This document shows positions 21,690 to 32,932 of a stretch of 64,000 nt of DNA, piece by piece. The translations under genes and the position numbers were made by a program. This stretch comes from Prochilodus magdalenae. Taxonomy: Eukaryota > Chordata > Actinopteri > Characiformes > Prochilodontidae. Below the pieces are notes generated by a model. That model was given only the letters and a program-made list of their open reading frames with translations. It searched no databases and was not told the DNA's origin. The DNA lies in assembly GCA_024036415.1 (NCBI GenBank), contig JAMWET010007208.1, positions 484,501-548,500 on the forward strand. The letters are read 5' to 3'. Each line of letters opens with the position of its first letter. The stretch's first letter is position 1.

Positions 21690-24245
21690 TCTAGGGGTCT
21701 ACCATATCGTTTTGTTTGCGATAATACTGGTATATTTTTTTAAACCATAAAAAAATCCATATCGTGATAATAGAGATAGTCTGACTTGATGCACATGGTG
21801 TACGTTCGTTATGTGAGTCATTTGGGACCAGAAAAAAAGTATGGCGGAAAGCAGCTCTGTCGCGGGGGAGGTTGTTCCATAGCGTCACTGTATCTCAGGA
21901 AAGCTGCACACCGTATGACAAGTAGAGCAAGCATTGGAAAGAAATTACAGACGGCATGCCATTTTGTTTGGCTAAAGATATGATGCCAATTCAAACAGTT
22001 GAGAAGGAAGGCTTCACACAGCTTAATAAAAAGCTAGACTGCAGATAAAGTGTCCCTAAAAGGGAATATTTTTCTAGGACAGCACTTCCTGACATGAAAA
22101 TGCCATGATAAAGTAGCAGCTTCACTGTCTTGTGCAGAGTTCTGTGCCTTGACCACGGACATATAGCCAAGCAGAACTACGGAGCCTTGTTTTAGCCTAG
22201 CAGTGCACTACATTAACAGCGAATGGACGCTGTGCAGCTCCTGCCTTGAGACGAACTACTCTCCCAAGGACCACATGAGGCAAAATATAGCAGATGGTTT
22301 AGGGGTTTTCTTCAGTGATGGTGTCCTAACCTCCGGACACCCGGACTTGCTTGGTCTGCAATTTTATTATCTTCTAGATAAACGTTATCTTTGTAGAGGA
22401 AGTGTCCTCATATGAGGCCAAAGGGTCAAATTTTCAAATGTATCATTGTGAAGAGAAGCAGAAATGTAATGTCCTCAGATGAGGACGCTGGGGTCTCAGG
22501 AGGATAAAGAGAATAAACAAGTGTGTGTGACATCAGACAGAAGGGCAAACTTTAAGGCAATGAAATTGAATAACTGGACCAGACTGTCATGCTTTGGACA
22601 TCGTCTCCATGTTGCTATTGATAAGTTTTCTGTATTCATTTCTATGACATGTTAGCCTTTGAGGCTAATATAGCACATGGACCAACAGTTTTACACAGTA
22701 AACTTACACAGAGGGCTCATAAAACGTCTGATACGGTCCAAAATTAACATCTGTGTTGACTGATTTATCATTCAGAGCCTGATAAAGTGTGATTCATTTC
22801 ACTGAACTGATTGTGAATCAATTACCCGACTGTGATTCAACTCATTTGTTTTGCTATTGAGTCACTGTCAGTGTCAAACTGATTCACTGCTACCAAGTGA
22901 GTCAATGCCAGTGCGCTTTGCAGAGAGAAGTGTTAAGGATGCTGAGGCTGACCGAGCAGTGGGTGCTTTTTCTCACAGTTGGAAGAGGCAACAGGCTTTC
23001 CAAGATGTTCAGAAAGACATGTGGCTAGCCCAACATAAACTTGTAACAGGCGAGGTGGGGTTCTAGGCAAAGGATGATCCAGCAGCTACTGGAACAAGTA
23101 AAGACTGACTGCGGACAGGTCAACAAGGCATGATATGGCAAGATATAGAGGAACTTACAGACGCACTGTGTGCTGAGGAACCTGTCACTGTTTCCTATTT
23201 GAAGCCTGTGCTTCAGTTACTTAACAGTGGCATTCTACAAGTGAAGGGGAATGACACAGACCTTACCGAGACTCTAAAACTCAATGCTGGAGTACCTAAA
23301 CGGCAAGTATAAAGACCCTGAGGTTGAGGAACTGATAAGTCTGGCAACTATGCTTGACCCACGCTTTCACACTCAGTATACGGGCTCAGAGGAGATCCAG
23401 ATCATGAAAGCCAGAGCAGTTCAAGAGATGGTATCTTTTCTGTCAGAACAGAGTAGCGCCTCTGCCTTGCACCTTTACTAGGCTCAGGATCAACAGAAGG
23501 TGTAGTAAGTGATGCAAAGAGGCCAAAGAAGACTCTTGGAAGCTTTTTCAAAAGGGCAGTACCTGACAAGGGCGGACAATTGCAGCAGAGCTGAACAGCT
23601 ACTTACAGTGTTCTCCAGCCGACAGTGAGACTTAACTTCTTTGTGGTGGAAACTGGTGGAGACTAACCCTCAGGTTAGTCGTTTAGCTGTGCATCCCAGC
23701 TACTAGTGCAGCCTCTGTGTGGCTTTTTGGCACAGGAGGTGATATTGTGACCAGCACTGAAGCCTGCTACAGTGAACATGCTTGTGTTCTTGATGAAGAA
23801 TCGGAGACTGTGATGTTGGTGCATGAAAAGCCACACGGGTTAGTCATTTCTGCCTGTAATTGGGTGGATGTTTGGGCATCGTTTTAGAAATGAAGGTGTA
23901 TGTGTTGTAAGCTATTACTGTGAAGCTTTATAAGTATTATTATTTTCTATGAGTTGACTGCACAAAACATGCACAAAAGTTTCTGCACTTTAACTTTGTG
24001 GTAGATTTTATTTCCATTTGTTACATTTTTTTTCATTTAATTTTATTTATTTTATACAGAATCAAAGTTGGTAATTGACTGATTACAAAAATAATTGTTG
24101 ACATTTTTTTGTTGTTTCTACTGAATATTTCAAACACATTTATACTAAATAAAACTTTAACATTTATTGTGTTGCAATAGTATGTAAAAGTAATTAAATA
24201 TTATTCAGTGCTTTGTGATATTGATCCCAAGTGTGGTGTCTGACA
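21690..24245 (+). pseudogene. hAT transposon relic with ZBED-type transposase
   Basis: Plus-strand pieces, in the order of a ZBED-like hAT transposase: about 21915-22030 (HWKEITDGMPFCLAKDMMPI, then VEKEGFTQLNKKLD), 22150-22310 (HYINSEWTL..SSCLETNY, IADGLG), 22540-22620 (NNWTRLSCFGHRLHVA), 22915-23050 (VKDAEADRAVGAFSHSWKRQ), 23130-23290 (VTVSYLKPVLQLL), 23330-23420 (ATMLDPRFHTQY), 23590-23700 (dimerisation region with WWKL and NPQVSRLAV) and about 23735-23800 (FGTGGDIVTST). The 5' edge gggtctaccatatcgttttg with tatcgtgataatag looks like the terminus of this element group; the 3' edge near 24180-24245 is approximate. Multiple frameshifts and stops separate the pieces, and 22640-22850 seems unrelated. 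Inactive. Confidence 0.8.
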
Positions 24246-24510
24246 CACAATCGATGTAAACATCCACACAATGATCCAAGCTACTTGTGGTAATTTGGGA
24301 AAATGATAGAAATTCTTTAGTGTGTACAATCGGCCAGTCATATCAAGCAGAAATGATCACTGGTGAAATTAAACCAGCTCAAATAGGGCTCAATACAGGT
24401 TTTGCATGGGGGAAAAGATAATCTAGCAGCATGGCAAATAAATACTGTATAATCAGTGTAGCCACAAAATACATTTACAGTGACGTGTCTGTGTGTTTCT
24501 TTGCCTGAGT

Positions 24511-24846
24511 AGAGCTACTGCCCAAGCTCTGTGGTCTAATGCAGAGCCACTGCCCAAGCTCTGTGGTCTAATGCGGAGCTACTGCCCAAGCTCTGTGGTC
24601 TAATGCGGAGCTACTGCCCAAGCTCTGTGGTCTAATGCGGAGCTACTGCCCAAGCTCTGTGGTCTAATGCGGAGCTACTGCCCAAACTCTGTGGTCTAAT
24701 GCGGAGCTACTGCCCAAACTCTGTGGTCTAATGCAGAGCTACTGCCCAAGCTCTGTGGTCTAATGCGGAGCTACTGCCCAAGCTCTGTGGTCTAATGCGG
24801 AGCTACTGCCCAAGCTCTGTGGTCTAATGCAGAGCTACTGCCCATT
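24511..24846. repeat. 32-bp minisatellite, about 10.5 units
   Basis: The unit agctactgcccaagctctgt + ggtctaatgcgg recurs every 32 bp (24511, 24543, ...), with only a few substitutions (gcag/gcgg, caag/caaa, cta/cca). High homogeneity suggests recent or ongoing copy-number change. Confidence 0.95.
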
Positions 24847-25094
24847 CTGTGCACTCTGATGCTGCTGCTTCATCTGTCTTGTGCTGTGAGGGGGCTTCAC
24901 CTGCATCTGACGATCCCCCATCTGACAATCCTGCTATTTAATCACAGACTAACCAGGCAAATTCTTCCTCTGCCTCATAAACACACAACACTTCTTCTAT
25001 TCCTCCCAATAGGCCGTCATCATAGCCGTCTGTCTGACAGTTACTAACAGTTCTTATTCAATACTGCATTGCATCATACAATCCAAGCTTTTTG

Positions 25095-25310
25095 TGCCGG
25101 TTGTTATCCAGGGTTGACCTGCGGAGGATGGGTTCCCCTTTTGAGTCTTGGTTCCTCCCGAGGTTTCTTCATCTTGCTCTGAGGGAGTTTATCTCTGCCC
25201 CTGTCGCCTTTGGCATTGCTCATTGGGGGCTTAGACCCAGGTTCTCTGCAAAGCTGCTTTGTGATCTGTTGTAAAGTGCAATATAAAAAAATTTGACTTA
25301 ACTTGACAAT
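25095..25310 (+). repeat. Dispersed repeat family R1, copy 1
   Basis: Contains aggatgggttccccttttga, cctcccgaggtttcttc, agggagttt, attgggggc, gcaaagctgctttgtga and caatataaa. Reverse-complement copies lie at 32355-32610 and 32933-33165. This is a common fish repeat; class uncertain. Confidence 0.7.
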
Positions 25311-25870
25311 GTATATCGCTTCATATTTACAAACTTTGTGTCCACAAAATATTAAATTTACAAAAGAAGGAAAAATCATACTTTACTTTTACTGTAAGTC
25401 CATGGATGCATAAATGTTTGGCCATTTTTTTGGTCTATTCATGACAAATCATACATACATGATGTAAACTGCAGAAGCATTTAAATGATGTGGAAAAACT
25501 GACATAAATAGAGATGAAAGGTTTAGTACCCAAGGGAAGAGTTATGCTGGTTTGTTATCAGTATCTTGCAATGCTGTGTTTTATATACTTCATAATTTTT
25601 TTTTTTTTGCTTTTATTTTTATTTTATCTTTTTGCAAAAATGTTTTGTGAGCTTCTTCCATGTTTTATGGAAACCTAACTAAATAAAAAATAAACGTAGC
25701 ATTTTTCAGAATCAGGTTTATTGGCCCAGTAAGTGGACACACACAAGGAATCCACAACATACACAATGACTCCACATATACACAATACACACAGACAGTT
25801 ACCATATACAACATTCACAATATACACAATATACAAGCAATAACAAACTACAAACAATATACTGTTTACT
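25311..25870. other. Stretch without a recognised gene
   Basis: AT-rich sequence with a cacaatatacacaata-like simple repeat at about 25735-25860, probably the 3' end of the adjacent minus-strand LINE. Confidence 0.4.
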
Positions 25871-25877
25871 ACATCAT

Positions 25878-27405
25878 TTACAAGGTAGAGGCAGTAGCGT
25901 TGAAGTAGAGGCAGTAGTGTTGAGGTTGAGGTAGTCCAACCATATTAGTGTACATGCATGGGAAAAAAGCAGTGGTGTATAATCTGGCATTAACTATGGT
26001 CCAGCAGATGATGTGACTGGTCAGCTGTTTATGAAAGTGATGGCCTGAGGAAAGAAGCTGTACCTGTGTCCGTTTGTTTTGGTGTACGAGTCCTGTGGCG
26101 CCTGCTGGAGTTGAAAGACGTTGTGTCTGGGGTGAGACAGATCTGTGATGATGTTCTCTGCCCGTTTCCTGGTTTTTGAGGGTGGGAAGTGGCGCACCAA
26201 TGATCTCTGCAGCTGTCTTTATGGTCCTTTGTAGTCTGCTCCAGTCCTGTACTGTGGCCGCTCCAAACCAGACTGTGATGGGTGTGCACGGGACTGCAGT
26301 GTAGAACTGGATCAGCAGCTCCTGTGGCAGACCCAACTTCCTCAGCAGCCGCAGAAAGTACACCCTCTGCTGGGCCTTTTTGAGGAAGGAGCTGATGTTA
26401 CTCTCCCATTTCAGGTCTCGGGAAATGATAGTACCCAGAAACTTGAAGGTGTCCACGGTTGACACAGAGCTGTTGGATATCGTGAGGGGGATTAGTGTTG
26501 AGGGCTGTCTCCTCCAGGGTCTATAGTCATCGCCCAGAGTAATTTCAGAGTGTCTTCAGTTTCTAGATTGTTCTGACTGCAACCAAAGAATCAACTGTTC
26601 AACCTCGCTTCGATAGGCCGTCTTGGATGAATCTGATGAGAGTAGTGTCATCTGCAAACTTCAGGAGTTTGAAAGATGGGGTTTTAGAGGTGCAGTCATT
26701 AGTGTAGAGAGAATACCGCTTTGGGGAAAGAAGACACCTTTGAGGAGACAGTCCGCTGAAGGTCCGTATACTGGAAGTGACTCCTGCCAAGCACACTGGC
26801 TGTTACCTGTCTGTCAGGAAGCTGCTGATCCACTAACATAGGGCCCAGTGAGCTGGGAGAGCTTAGAGGAGAGGATTTCTGGGATGGGTGTGTTTAACAC
26901 CTAGTTGAAGTCCACAAACTGGATCCTAGCGTATGTACCAAGGTAGTCCAGATGTTGGAGGATGTAGTGCAGTCCATGTTGACTGCATCCTCTACTGACC
27001 TGTTAGCATGGTAGGCATTCCAGTATTGTTCTTCAGGTTGTCCAACACCAGTCGTTTAAAGGACTTCATGACCACGGATGTCAAAGCGCCGCCCTGTAGT
27101 CATTCAGTTCTGTGGCAGTGGTTTTTTCGGGAACCGGGATGATGGTGGAGCGTTTGAAGCAGGAGGGAACGTCACACAGCTCCAGTGATCCGTTGAATAT
27201 CTGAGTAAAGACTGGCGCCAGCTGGTCAGCGCAGGCTTTCAGACAGGAGTTTTTGGAAGAGCTGATTCACATCCCTTTTAGATATTTTAGATAGTGCAGT
27301 CTGAGTGGCAGCAGAGAGGGACGGGGGGTTGCCAGATGTGTGATGAGGGCTGATGGTGCTGAATTGGGCTGAACGAGGCGTTTGAATCTGGGCTGAAGCG
27401 TGGGG
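25878..27405 (-). pseudogene. LINE reverse transcriptase relic (3' half of a split LINE)
   Basis: Minus-strand order from 27405: a linker ending [30 protein letters not shown] with [14 protein letters not shown] (about 27240-27120); a damaged RT core with SLYTNDCTSKTPSFKLLKFA leading to DDTTL (about 26720-26640); then the C-terminal part with TFKFLGTIIS, KKAQQRVYFLRLLRKLG, ITVWFGAA and LQRTIKTAAEIIGA (26465-26100). These are standard blocks of an APE-type fish LINE of the jockey/Rex1/CR1-L2 group. Stops and frameshifts are frequent. The endonuclease half lies at 31053-31620, on the other side of the gypsy element. The RT would copy LINE RNA at a nicked target site; this copy cannot. Confidence 0.8.
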
Positions 27406-27419
27406 TTTTACACTGAGAG

Positions 27420-28640
27420 CATACAGCACACGAGGAAATGAGGCGGTGTATGTCGGCGTCCATGCCCTCCCACCAGTACTTCCCGGAGAGGAGTTGGTTG
27501 GTACGCGTCTCTCCAGGATGACCAGAAGTAGGAGATGTGTGAGCCCAAGCAATGAGCCGATCTCTACACGAAGCAGGAACAAACATCTGATCAGACGGGC
27601 AGGTCTCCGGGACAGACTCTGTCTCATAGCTACGTCTTATCTCATCATCAATCTCCCATCTAATAGGAGACAGAAGCACCTTGGGCTCTAGGATGGGTTT
27701 ACTCGTCTCGGATTCATCCGAATCCCCCTCAAACATACGCGACAGAGCATCTGCCTTAGTATTTCTAGTTCCCGGATGGTAAGTGATCTGGAAATCAGAG
27801 CGCGAAAAAAAAAGCGACCATCGGGCCTGACGGGAATTGAGACGCTTAGCGCTGCGAAGGTATTCCAGGTTTTTATGATCAGTGAGAACCAGAAAAGGGT
27901 GTCGTGCACCCTCGAGCCAGTGGCGCCACTCTTCAAATGCGAGTTTCATGGCTAATAATTCTTTATCCCCAATACCATAATTCCTCTCGGCGGAGGACAG
28001 CTTGTGCGAAAAGAAAGCCACGGGTCTTAGTTTGGGGGGTTCATCGCTGTGCTGTGACAATTCTGCGCCGACTCCTACATTAGAGGCATCTACTTCAACT
28101 ACGAATGGCTTAGAAGGGTCGGGGTGACCGAGTATGGGAGCGGAGGTGAACAGCTCCTTTAATTCGTAAAACGCAGCCTCCGCTTTGGGGTTCCAGGCTA
28201 AATTCTTGGCATTGCCTTTTAAAAGGGAGGTTAACGGAGCCGCCACGGAACTAAAACTTCGAATAAAACGCCTGTAAAAGTTAGCAAATCCGAGAAAACG
28301 TTGGAGTTCTCGGACGGATCTAGGTATGGGCCAGTTAGTTACTGCTTCAAGCTTTCGGTCATCCATAACCACGCCTTGAGGACTGATGATATAACCCAAG
28401 AACGAGATAGAGCCCCGATGAAACTCACATTTTTCACCCTTAAGGTATAACTGATTCTCCAGGAGACGGGAAACCCTCCTGACATGTTGGATGTGAGTGG
28501 GAAGGTCAGGTGAATAAATGAGTATATCATCTATGTAAGCTATGACAAATGAGCCTAGCATGTCCCGGAGAACATCGTTGATGAACAGAGGGGGGCGTTC
28601 CTCAACCCGAAAGGCATAACCTGGTACTTGTAGTGCCACG
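27420..28640 (-). pseudogene. Gypsy pol, C-terminal half: RT palm/thumb, RNase H, integrase zinc domain
   Basis: A 450-codon open frame runs minus from 28639 to 27287, its last codons reading into LINE sequence. It contains the RT catalytic YIDDILIYS (28523-28537), FLGYIISPQGV, RFLGFANFYRRFI, the RNase H start VVEVDASNVGVGA (about 28090), LTDHKNLEYL and YHPGTRNTKADALSR, and the integrase HHCC zinc domain (HTSPTSGHPGETR .. CAVC, about 27570-27430). RNase H would remove the RNA template; the zinc domain supports integrase assembly. The integrase DDE core is missing. At the N-terminal side the frame joins the upstream RT part across a deletion near 28610-28660. Confidence 0.85.
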
Positions 28641-29910
28641 GAGCTGTTCTAACATAACTGGAACTAGTGGTAACGCATAGCTATAGGGCTTAGTAATAGC
28701 ATTAAGACCACGATAATTTATGCAAGGTCTGAGACCGCCATCCTTCTTTTTAACAAAGAAGAATCCGGCGGCTGCGGGAGACGTGGAGGGGCGGATGTAC
28801 CCCTGGGCTAATGCCTCCCGTATGTATTCCTCCAGAGCATCGTCCTCAGCCTGAGTAAGCGGATAAACATGTGATTTAGGAGGGATCTGATCATTCTTTA
28901 GGTCCATGGTGCAATCATAGGGTCTATGGGGAGGTAATTTGGTGGCTCTGATTTTATCAAATACTTCTGCTAAATCGGAATACTCTGGAGGAATACGGAC
29001 TGGGGCGTTATCAGGACTTTCAACGGATGTGGAAGACACAGACATACATGGCAACAATAAACACTGCTTTAGACAATGTTGAGACCAAGCAACAATTTCT
29101 CGGGTAGTCCACGAAATTGAGGGATCATGAGTCTGTAACCATGCTAAGCCGAGAATGATGGCATACTCGGCGGAGTCCAAAACAAAAAAACACAGTTCTT
29201 CTCTGTGTAAGGCACTGGCATCCATAGTAATGGGTGCAGTTATGCGGGATACAAAACCTTTTCCTACTGGGTCTCCATCGACTGCAGATAGGCGTATGGG
29301 GTTTTTCAGTTTGTGGATAGGAAGTCTGAGTTGTCTCGTAACATCCACATGACTGGAATTTCCCTCAGCACCGGAGTCAATCAAGGCTGGGAACACACAC
29401 GACATAGTCTGACAATGCAGCGTCACTGTAATCATGAAAGACTTGGTAACCATTCCCGGAGCGGGGCTACTCACCACGGATGATTGCTTAGGGGTAGGCC
29501 CGCTTTGGCTAGCGGGTGACAACGGAGGTCTTGGTGGCCGAATGCTGCAATTGCGGAGCGTATGTCCCGGTCCGCCGCAATACAAACAAAGGCCTCTGCG
29601 AAGACGGCGGGTCCTCTCTCCGGACGTTAGCCGCGAAGAATCCACCTGCATGGGTTCCTCGACGTTGAACCTTGATGGTGACCGGAGAGCTGGAGATTGA
29701 CTGGGCCAGGCTGCAGCTGGAGACGAAGGTCGAGTGGACCGTACTGCGATGGAGCGACGGGTCGATGAAGTGCCTGCGTGCTTTAATTGATCCAAGCGGA
29801 TGGATAACGCTATGAGCCGCTTTAATGTCAAGCCATCGTCCTGACAAGCGAGCTCCTTGCGCATATCCATGTTGAGTCCGTTATGGAACGCAGTGATGAG
29901 CGTTCCATCC
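28602..29910 (-). pseudogene. Gypsy gag C-terminus, nucleocapsid, protease, RT N-terminus
   Basis: An open frame runs minus to 28602. From about 29910 it carries the Gag C-terminal block (LITAFHNGLNMDMRKEL) and a Gag zinc knuckle CLYCGGPGHTLRNC (CX2CX4HX4C, about 29590-29550). Then come the protease FPALIDSGAEGN (about 29400-29365, catalytic DSG) with ILGLAWLQTHDPSISW. RT begins with VYPLTQAEDDALEEYI, FFFVKKKDGGLRPCINYRGL and then breaks. Gag and Pol share one frame in this part. The RT block carrying the first catalytic Asp (motif A) is not present before the sequence resumes at the MPFGL region in another frame. Confidence 0.85.
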
Positions 29911-30501
29911 AGCGCCTGCCGCCAGGGTACGGAATTCCAAAGCGTACTTAGCCACCGACCTGGAACCCTGCTGTAGTTGAAAGAGTAAGTCACCGGCAGC
30001 TCTGCCTTCATCAGGGTGTTCGAAGACAGCTTTAAAATCCTTGATGAAGCTCTGGTAAGTCCCCTTCTCATAGGTCGGCCAAACCGCTGTAGCCCAATCG
30101 AGGGCTTTGCCGGTGAGACAGGAGACTACAAGCGCTATACGTGAACTGTCAGAGCAAGGAGGGCAATTGGTAAAGTAAATGGAGCATTGCAGAAGAAAGC
30201 CGCTACACGAATCAGGGGCTCCATCGGATTTATCCGGTTTGTTCACCGGGAAAGAACCAGGTGTTGGGAAAGGAAGAGCAGCTGGTTCTATCGTGGCAGC
30301 AACCGGATTACTGAATCGAGCCAATTGCTCTGTGACATCTCGCAGTTTGGCGGATATCTGAGCTAACTGAGCCTGCTGCTCAGATTGCCGCTTGGCCAGA
30401 CCACTAACTGAACTAGCAAGAGCCTCCACCGTTTGATAGTGTTGGCCTAACAGGCGACCCTGGTTGCTCAGAGCCTCCTGCATGTCTTTTAGCTCGGCCA
30501 T
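29890..30501 (-). pseudogene. Gypsy gag, N-terminal part (frameshifted)
   Basis: The frame starts with MAELKDMQEALSNQGRLLGQ at 30501, 19 nt after the LTR. It has a predicted coiled coil (SGLAKRQSEQQAQLAQISAK, about residues 34-53), a Pro-rich linker, and the retrotransposon capsid block (SRIALVVSCLTGKALDWATA; FIKDFKAVFEHPD; QGSRSVAKYALEFRTLAAGA, about residues 120-200). Gag assembles the particle that packages the element RNA. After GAGWN the frame shifts and ends; the capsid continues in the next frame (LITAFHNGL) from about 29910, so a one-base indel lies around 29890-29915. Start choice: first Met after the LTR. Confidence 0.85.
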
Positions 30502-30520
30502 CGAAGCAGGCGAAGCTTTC

Positions 30521-31052
30521 TGTCAGGACAAAAAGACTCCGGAGCGACGTTTGCCAAGCTAAAAGCCAAGACAGTTTTATTTAATACAACAGTGGACAAT
30601 CCAATCAGCAATACCGAACCAGCAGAGAAGGTAGGGCTTCAGAACGTAGTCAGGGACAGGCAGAGGTCTAAACCAGGAAAAACAGTCAGCCAGGGCTACC
30701 GAGATGAAAAGGGATGAGGCGAGAGGGAAGTCAGAGAGAAACAGCAGAGATCGAGAACCTGAGTAGAAAAATATAGGGAGATCCAAAAGGGGTAAACGAG
30801 GGACAAAAGGAAGTCAATAACCAGAAGGAAAGCTAACGCTCAGAATTGCCAAAGAATAGACAAAGCTTCGCAAAACATACTTGGAAACACGGGGTATTTA
30901 TGTGAACGTTAATTGGCTATTAGAACTCAGGTGACCGGGAGCGAACGGGGACTGCCGATTGGGAGCACGTGAGTGTGACGTCATCGAGCGTAGCCCTCTG
31001 GGAAGTGGAGTCCGGAAGAGCGAGAGGACCAGAGAGGCCCGGAGGTGTGACA
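30521..31052 (-). mobile_element. Gypsy 5' LTR
   Basis: 532 bp with TGTCA..TGACA ends: tgtcaggacaaaaagactcc at the left, ggaggtgtgaca at the right. On the minus strand it has a TATA-like cacataaataccc, a polyadenylation signal aataaa (complement at about 30575-30580) and a T-rich U5. Related LTRs in the window: 13456-13793, 34985-36080, 36730-37143 plus 38650-38818, and 38822-39285. The 19 nt between the LTR and the gag ATG do not start with the usual TGG of a tRNA primer-binding site. Confidence 0.85.
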
Positions 31053-31620
31053 GTTATGCCCTTTTGGGACAGTCAGTATGCTGTTTGTATTTCGGGAGCT
31101 GGTGGTTTAGTTATGCTTTGTTAAAGTCCCCCAGGATTATCAAAAGAGAGTCCGAATGTTTCTGTTCTTAGTCATTTGGTCAGGCAATTTATGCAGAGCT
31201 TTGTTCTTGCTGGCCTGTGGTGGGATGTAAACACTGACCAGGATGAATGAAGAACTCCCATCCATCCATACACCAACCTTCATAAATGTAGAAGCAGATT
31301 CCTCCGCCTTTCGTTTCCTCTGACAGCTCTGCAGCGCAAATGGCTTACCGGAACTGAAATTCTGGCAGATGTAATACGCTGTCCGGGAAGGACTTGCTAA
31401 GCCAGGTTTTGGTAAAGCACAGGACAGCTGAATGTGCAAAACTCTTTACTGTGTGGTGGAGAAGAAGCAGCTCATCCATTTCGCCAGATGAATTATTGGG
31501 AGAGCAGTTCGAAATTCCTGCTGACAGAGCTTCACATCTGTGCCGGCGTGCTTCCCCCGTCTGCGTATCCTGCACGATGTCCTGAGAGCCACTGCTCCTC
31601 CAGCAAGAATCTCCAAATAA
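31053..31620 (-). pseudogene. LINE endonuclease relic (5' half of the split LINE)
   Basis: Minus-strand blocks of a LINE apurinic-type endonuclease: MDELLLLHHTVKSF, AVLCFTKTWLSKSFPDS (the ETWL motif, here KTWL), a damaged middle, SFILVSVYIPPQAS, and LLIILGDFNKA (about 31160-31115) followed by LPKYKQH up to the LTR boundary at 31052. The order and orientation match the RT half at 25878-27405, so both belonged to one LINE before the gypsy element arrived. This enzyme would nick target DNA; here it is disrupted by stops. Confidence 0.78.
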
Positions 31621-32328
31621 CTTTCAGAATTCGTGAAAACTGGTTGAACACTATCTGGACTGAACTGTCTTACGTCAAGCAGTTCCTCTCTGATGCATCG
31701 ATCGGGTTAGAGTAACAGAACACACAGAGTATAGGCAAAAACAAGCAAGAGAGTGCTGTGCCGAGGTACCCACCTACAGCGGCATCAACGATTCTGATGG
31801 TTGTTATGTAAGATTTGTGTTAAAAAGCCAGCAAGCCAGCAAGCAACTCACACACATAGTTTCATGTGCATCCGGATTCCTGCCCTGCGCTTGGCTTCAC
31901 ACCCCCAACTGCACCGTGACAATATGTTTTGAGTAAATGTATTAAGGTCCTGTTATTGTCCTCCTAATTCCAGTTATCTGGTTCCTTTTTGGCTGACACA
32001 TGATCTGGTGCATATGTGGTCCACATCTGACAATCGGAAGTGGCTGGCCCAAGTGATGATAGTCTATGCAGCAAGTGGGTATGATGAAAATGGGGAATGA
32101 GGGCCAGATTTGGGCCGGGACAGGGTGGCTGGGTTATTGACGGCTGAGTGGTAGCTGTGATTTGGCTGAATTATGGCCCATATGGCCCATACATGGTTTA
32201 TGGTTTAGTTCAGGTGAAGTTGTGGCAGAGTCCCAGTTAACAGCAAGTGTGGCCAGAGCTGGGTCATGACTCATTTGCTATCTGGAAGACGTCACTTTAA
32301 ACATTCCACCTTTAGCAGATGAGTGTCC

Positions 32329-32330
<2 letters not shown>
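31621..32330. other. Stretch without a recognised gene
   Basis: The left part is probably the 5' UTR of the minus-strand LINE. Nothing else is recognised. Confidence 0.4.
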
Positions 32331-32359
<29 letters not shown>

Positions 32360-32360
32360 T
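32331..32360. repeat. (ATCA)n microsatellite
   Basis: Seven tandem atca units, directly before a copy of repeat R1. Confidence 0.95.
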
Positions 32361-32610
32361 TTATTTATATAGCGCTTTTTACAACCAACGTTGTCTCAAA
32401 GCAGCTTCACAAAAAATCTATTTGTCATACAAATAAAAGAACCACAAGGTTAATGTACAGACATGTGAGGGTGGAAAAACCGGGTCCGAGCCCCCCTTGA
32501 GCAAGCCAGAGGCAACAGTGGCGAGGAAAAACTCCCTTGGGTAAGGAAGAAACCTCGAGAGGGACCAGGCTCAAGGGCGGAACCCAGCCTCCTCAGGTTA
32601 ACCCGGATGA
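32355..32610 (-). repeat. Dispersed repeat family R1, copy 2
   Basis: Contains tatttatatagcgcttttta, gttgtctcaaagcagcttcac, cccccttgagcaagcc, aaaaactccct and gaagaaacctcgagagg; the reverse complement of 25095-25310 and parallel to 32933-33165. Confidence 0.75.
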
Positions 32611-32932
32611 GAAGAGAGAGACAGACAGAATAACATAGAAGAACATCTAATAGATCCAGTCTGATTAGATCCAGTCTGATTAGTCCAGGAGGCAGTAACT
32701 GCGAGTTGGAGCCGACCATAATAAGCATGGCCAGACTTTGGTCAGTGTAAGGTTGTGGTCATGCCGGGTGATGAAACAGGACAGTTGAGACACACAGTGG
32801 CGCTGATGCTCAGGTGCATCTATCCACTATGGGGGTTCTGATCACTAATACACTGTGAGATTGTAGCCTTTTCAACCCACACAAACACAGTCACAGCTGC
32901 TTCCCCATTGTGGGTGGAATATCAGGCCAAGT

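Larger units (their letters stand above)
27405..31052 (-). mobile_element. Ty3/gypsy LTR retrotransposon, 3'-truncated
   Basis: Minus-strand order: one complete 5' LTR (30521-31052), Gag (from 30501), CCHC knuckle, protease, RT with an internal deletion, RNase H, and the HHCC zinc domain of integrase. The sequence then stops near 27405-27440 and LINE sequence begins. The DDE core of integrase, the rest of pol and the 3' LTR are absent. Pol motifs (HDPSISWTTREIVAW after the protease, YIDDILIYS) recall the Sushi-ichi-like lineage of fish. Frameshift, deletion and truncation make it non-autonomous. Confidence 0.88.
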
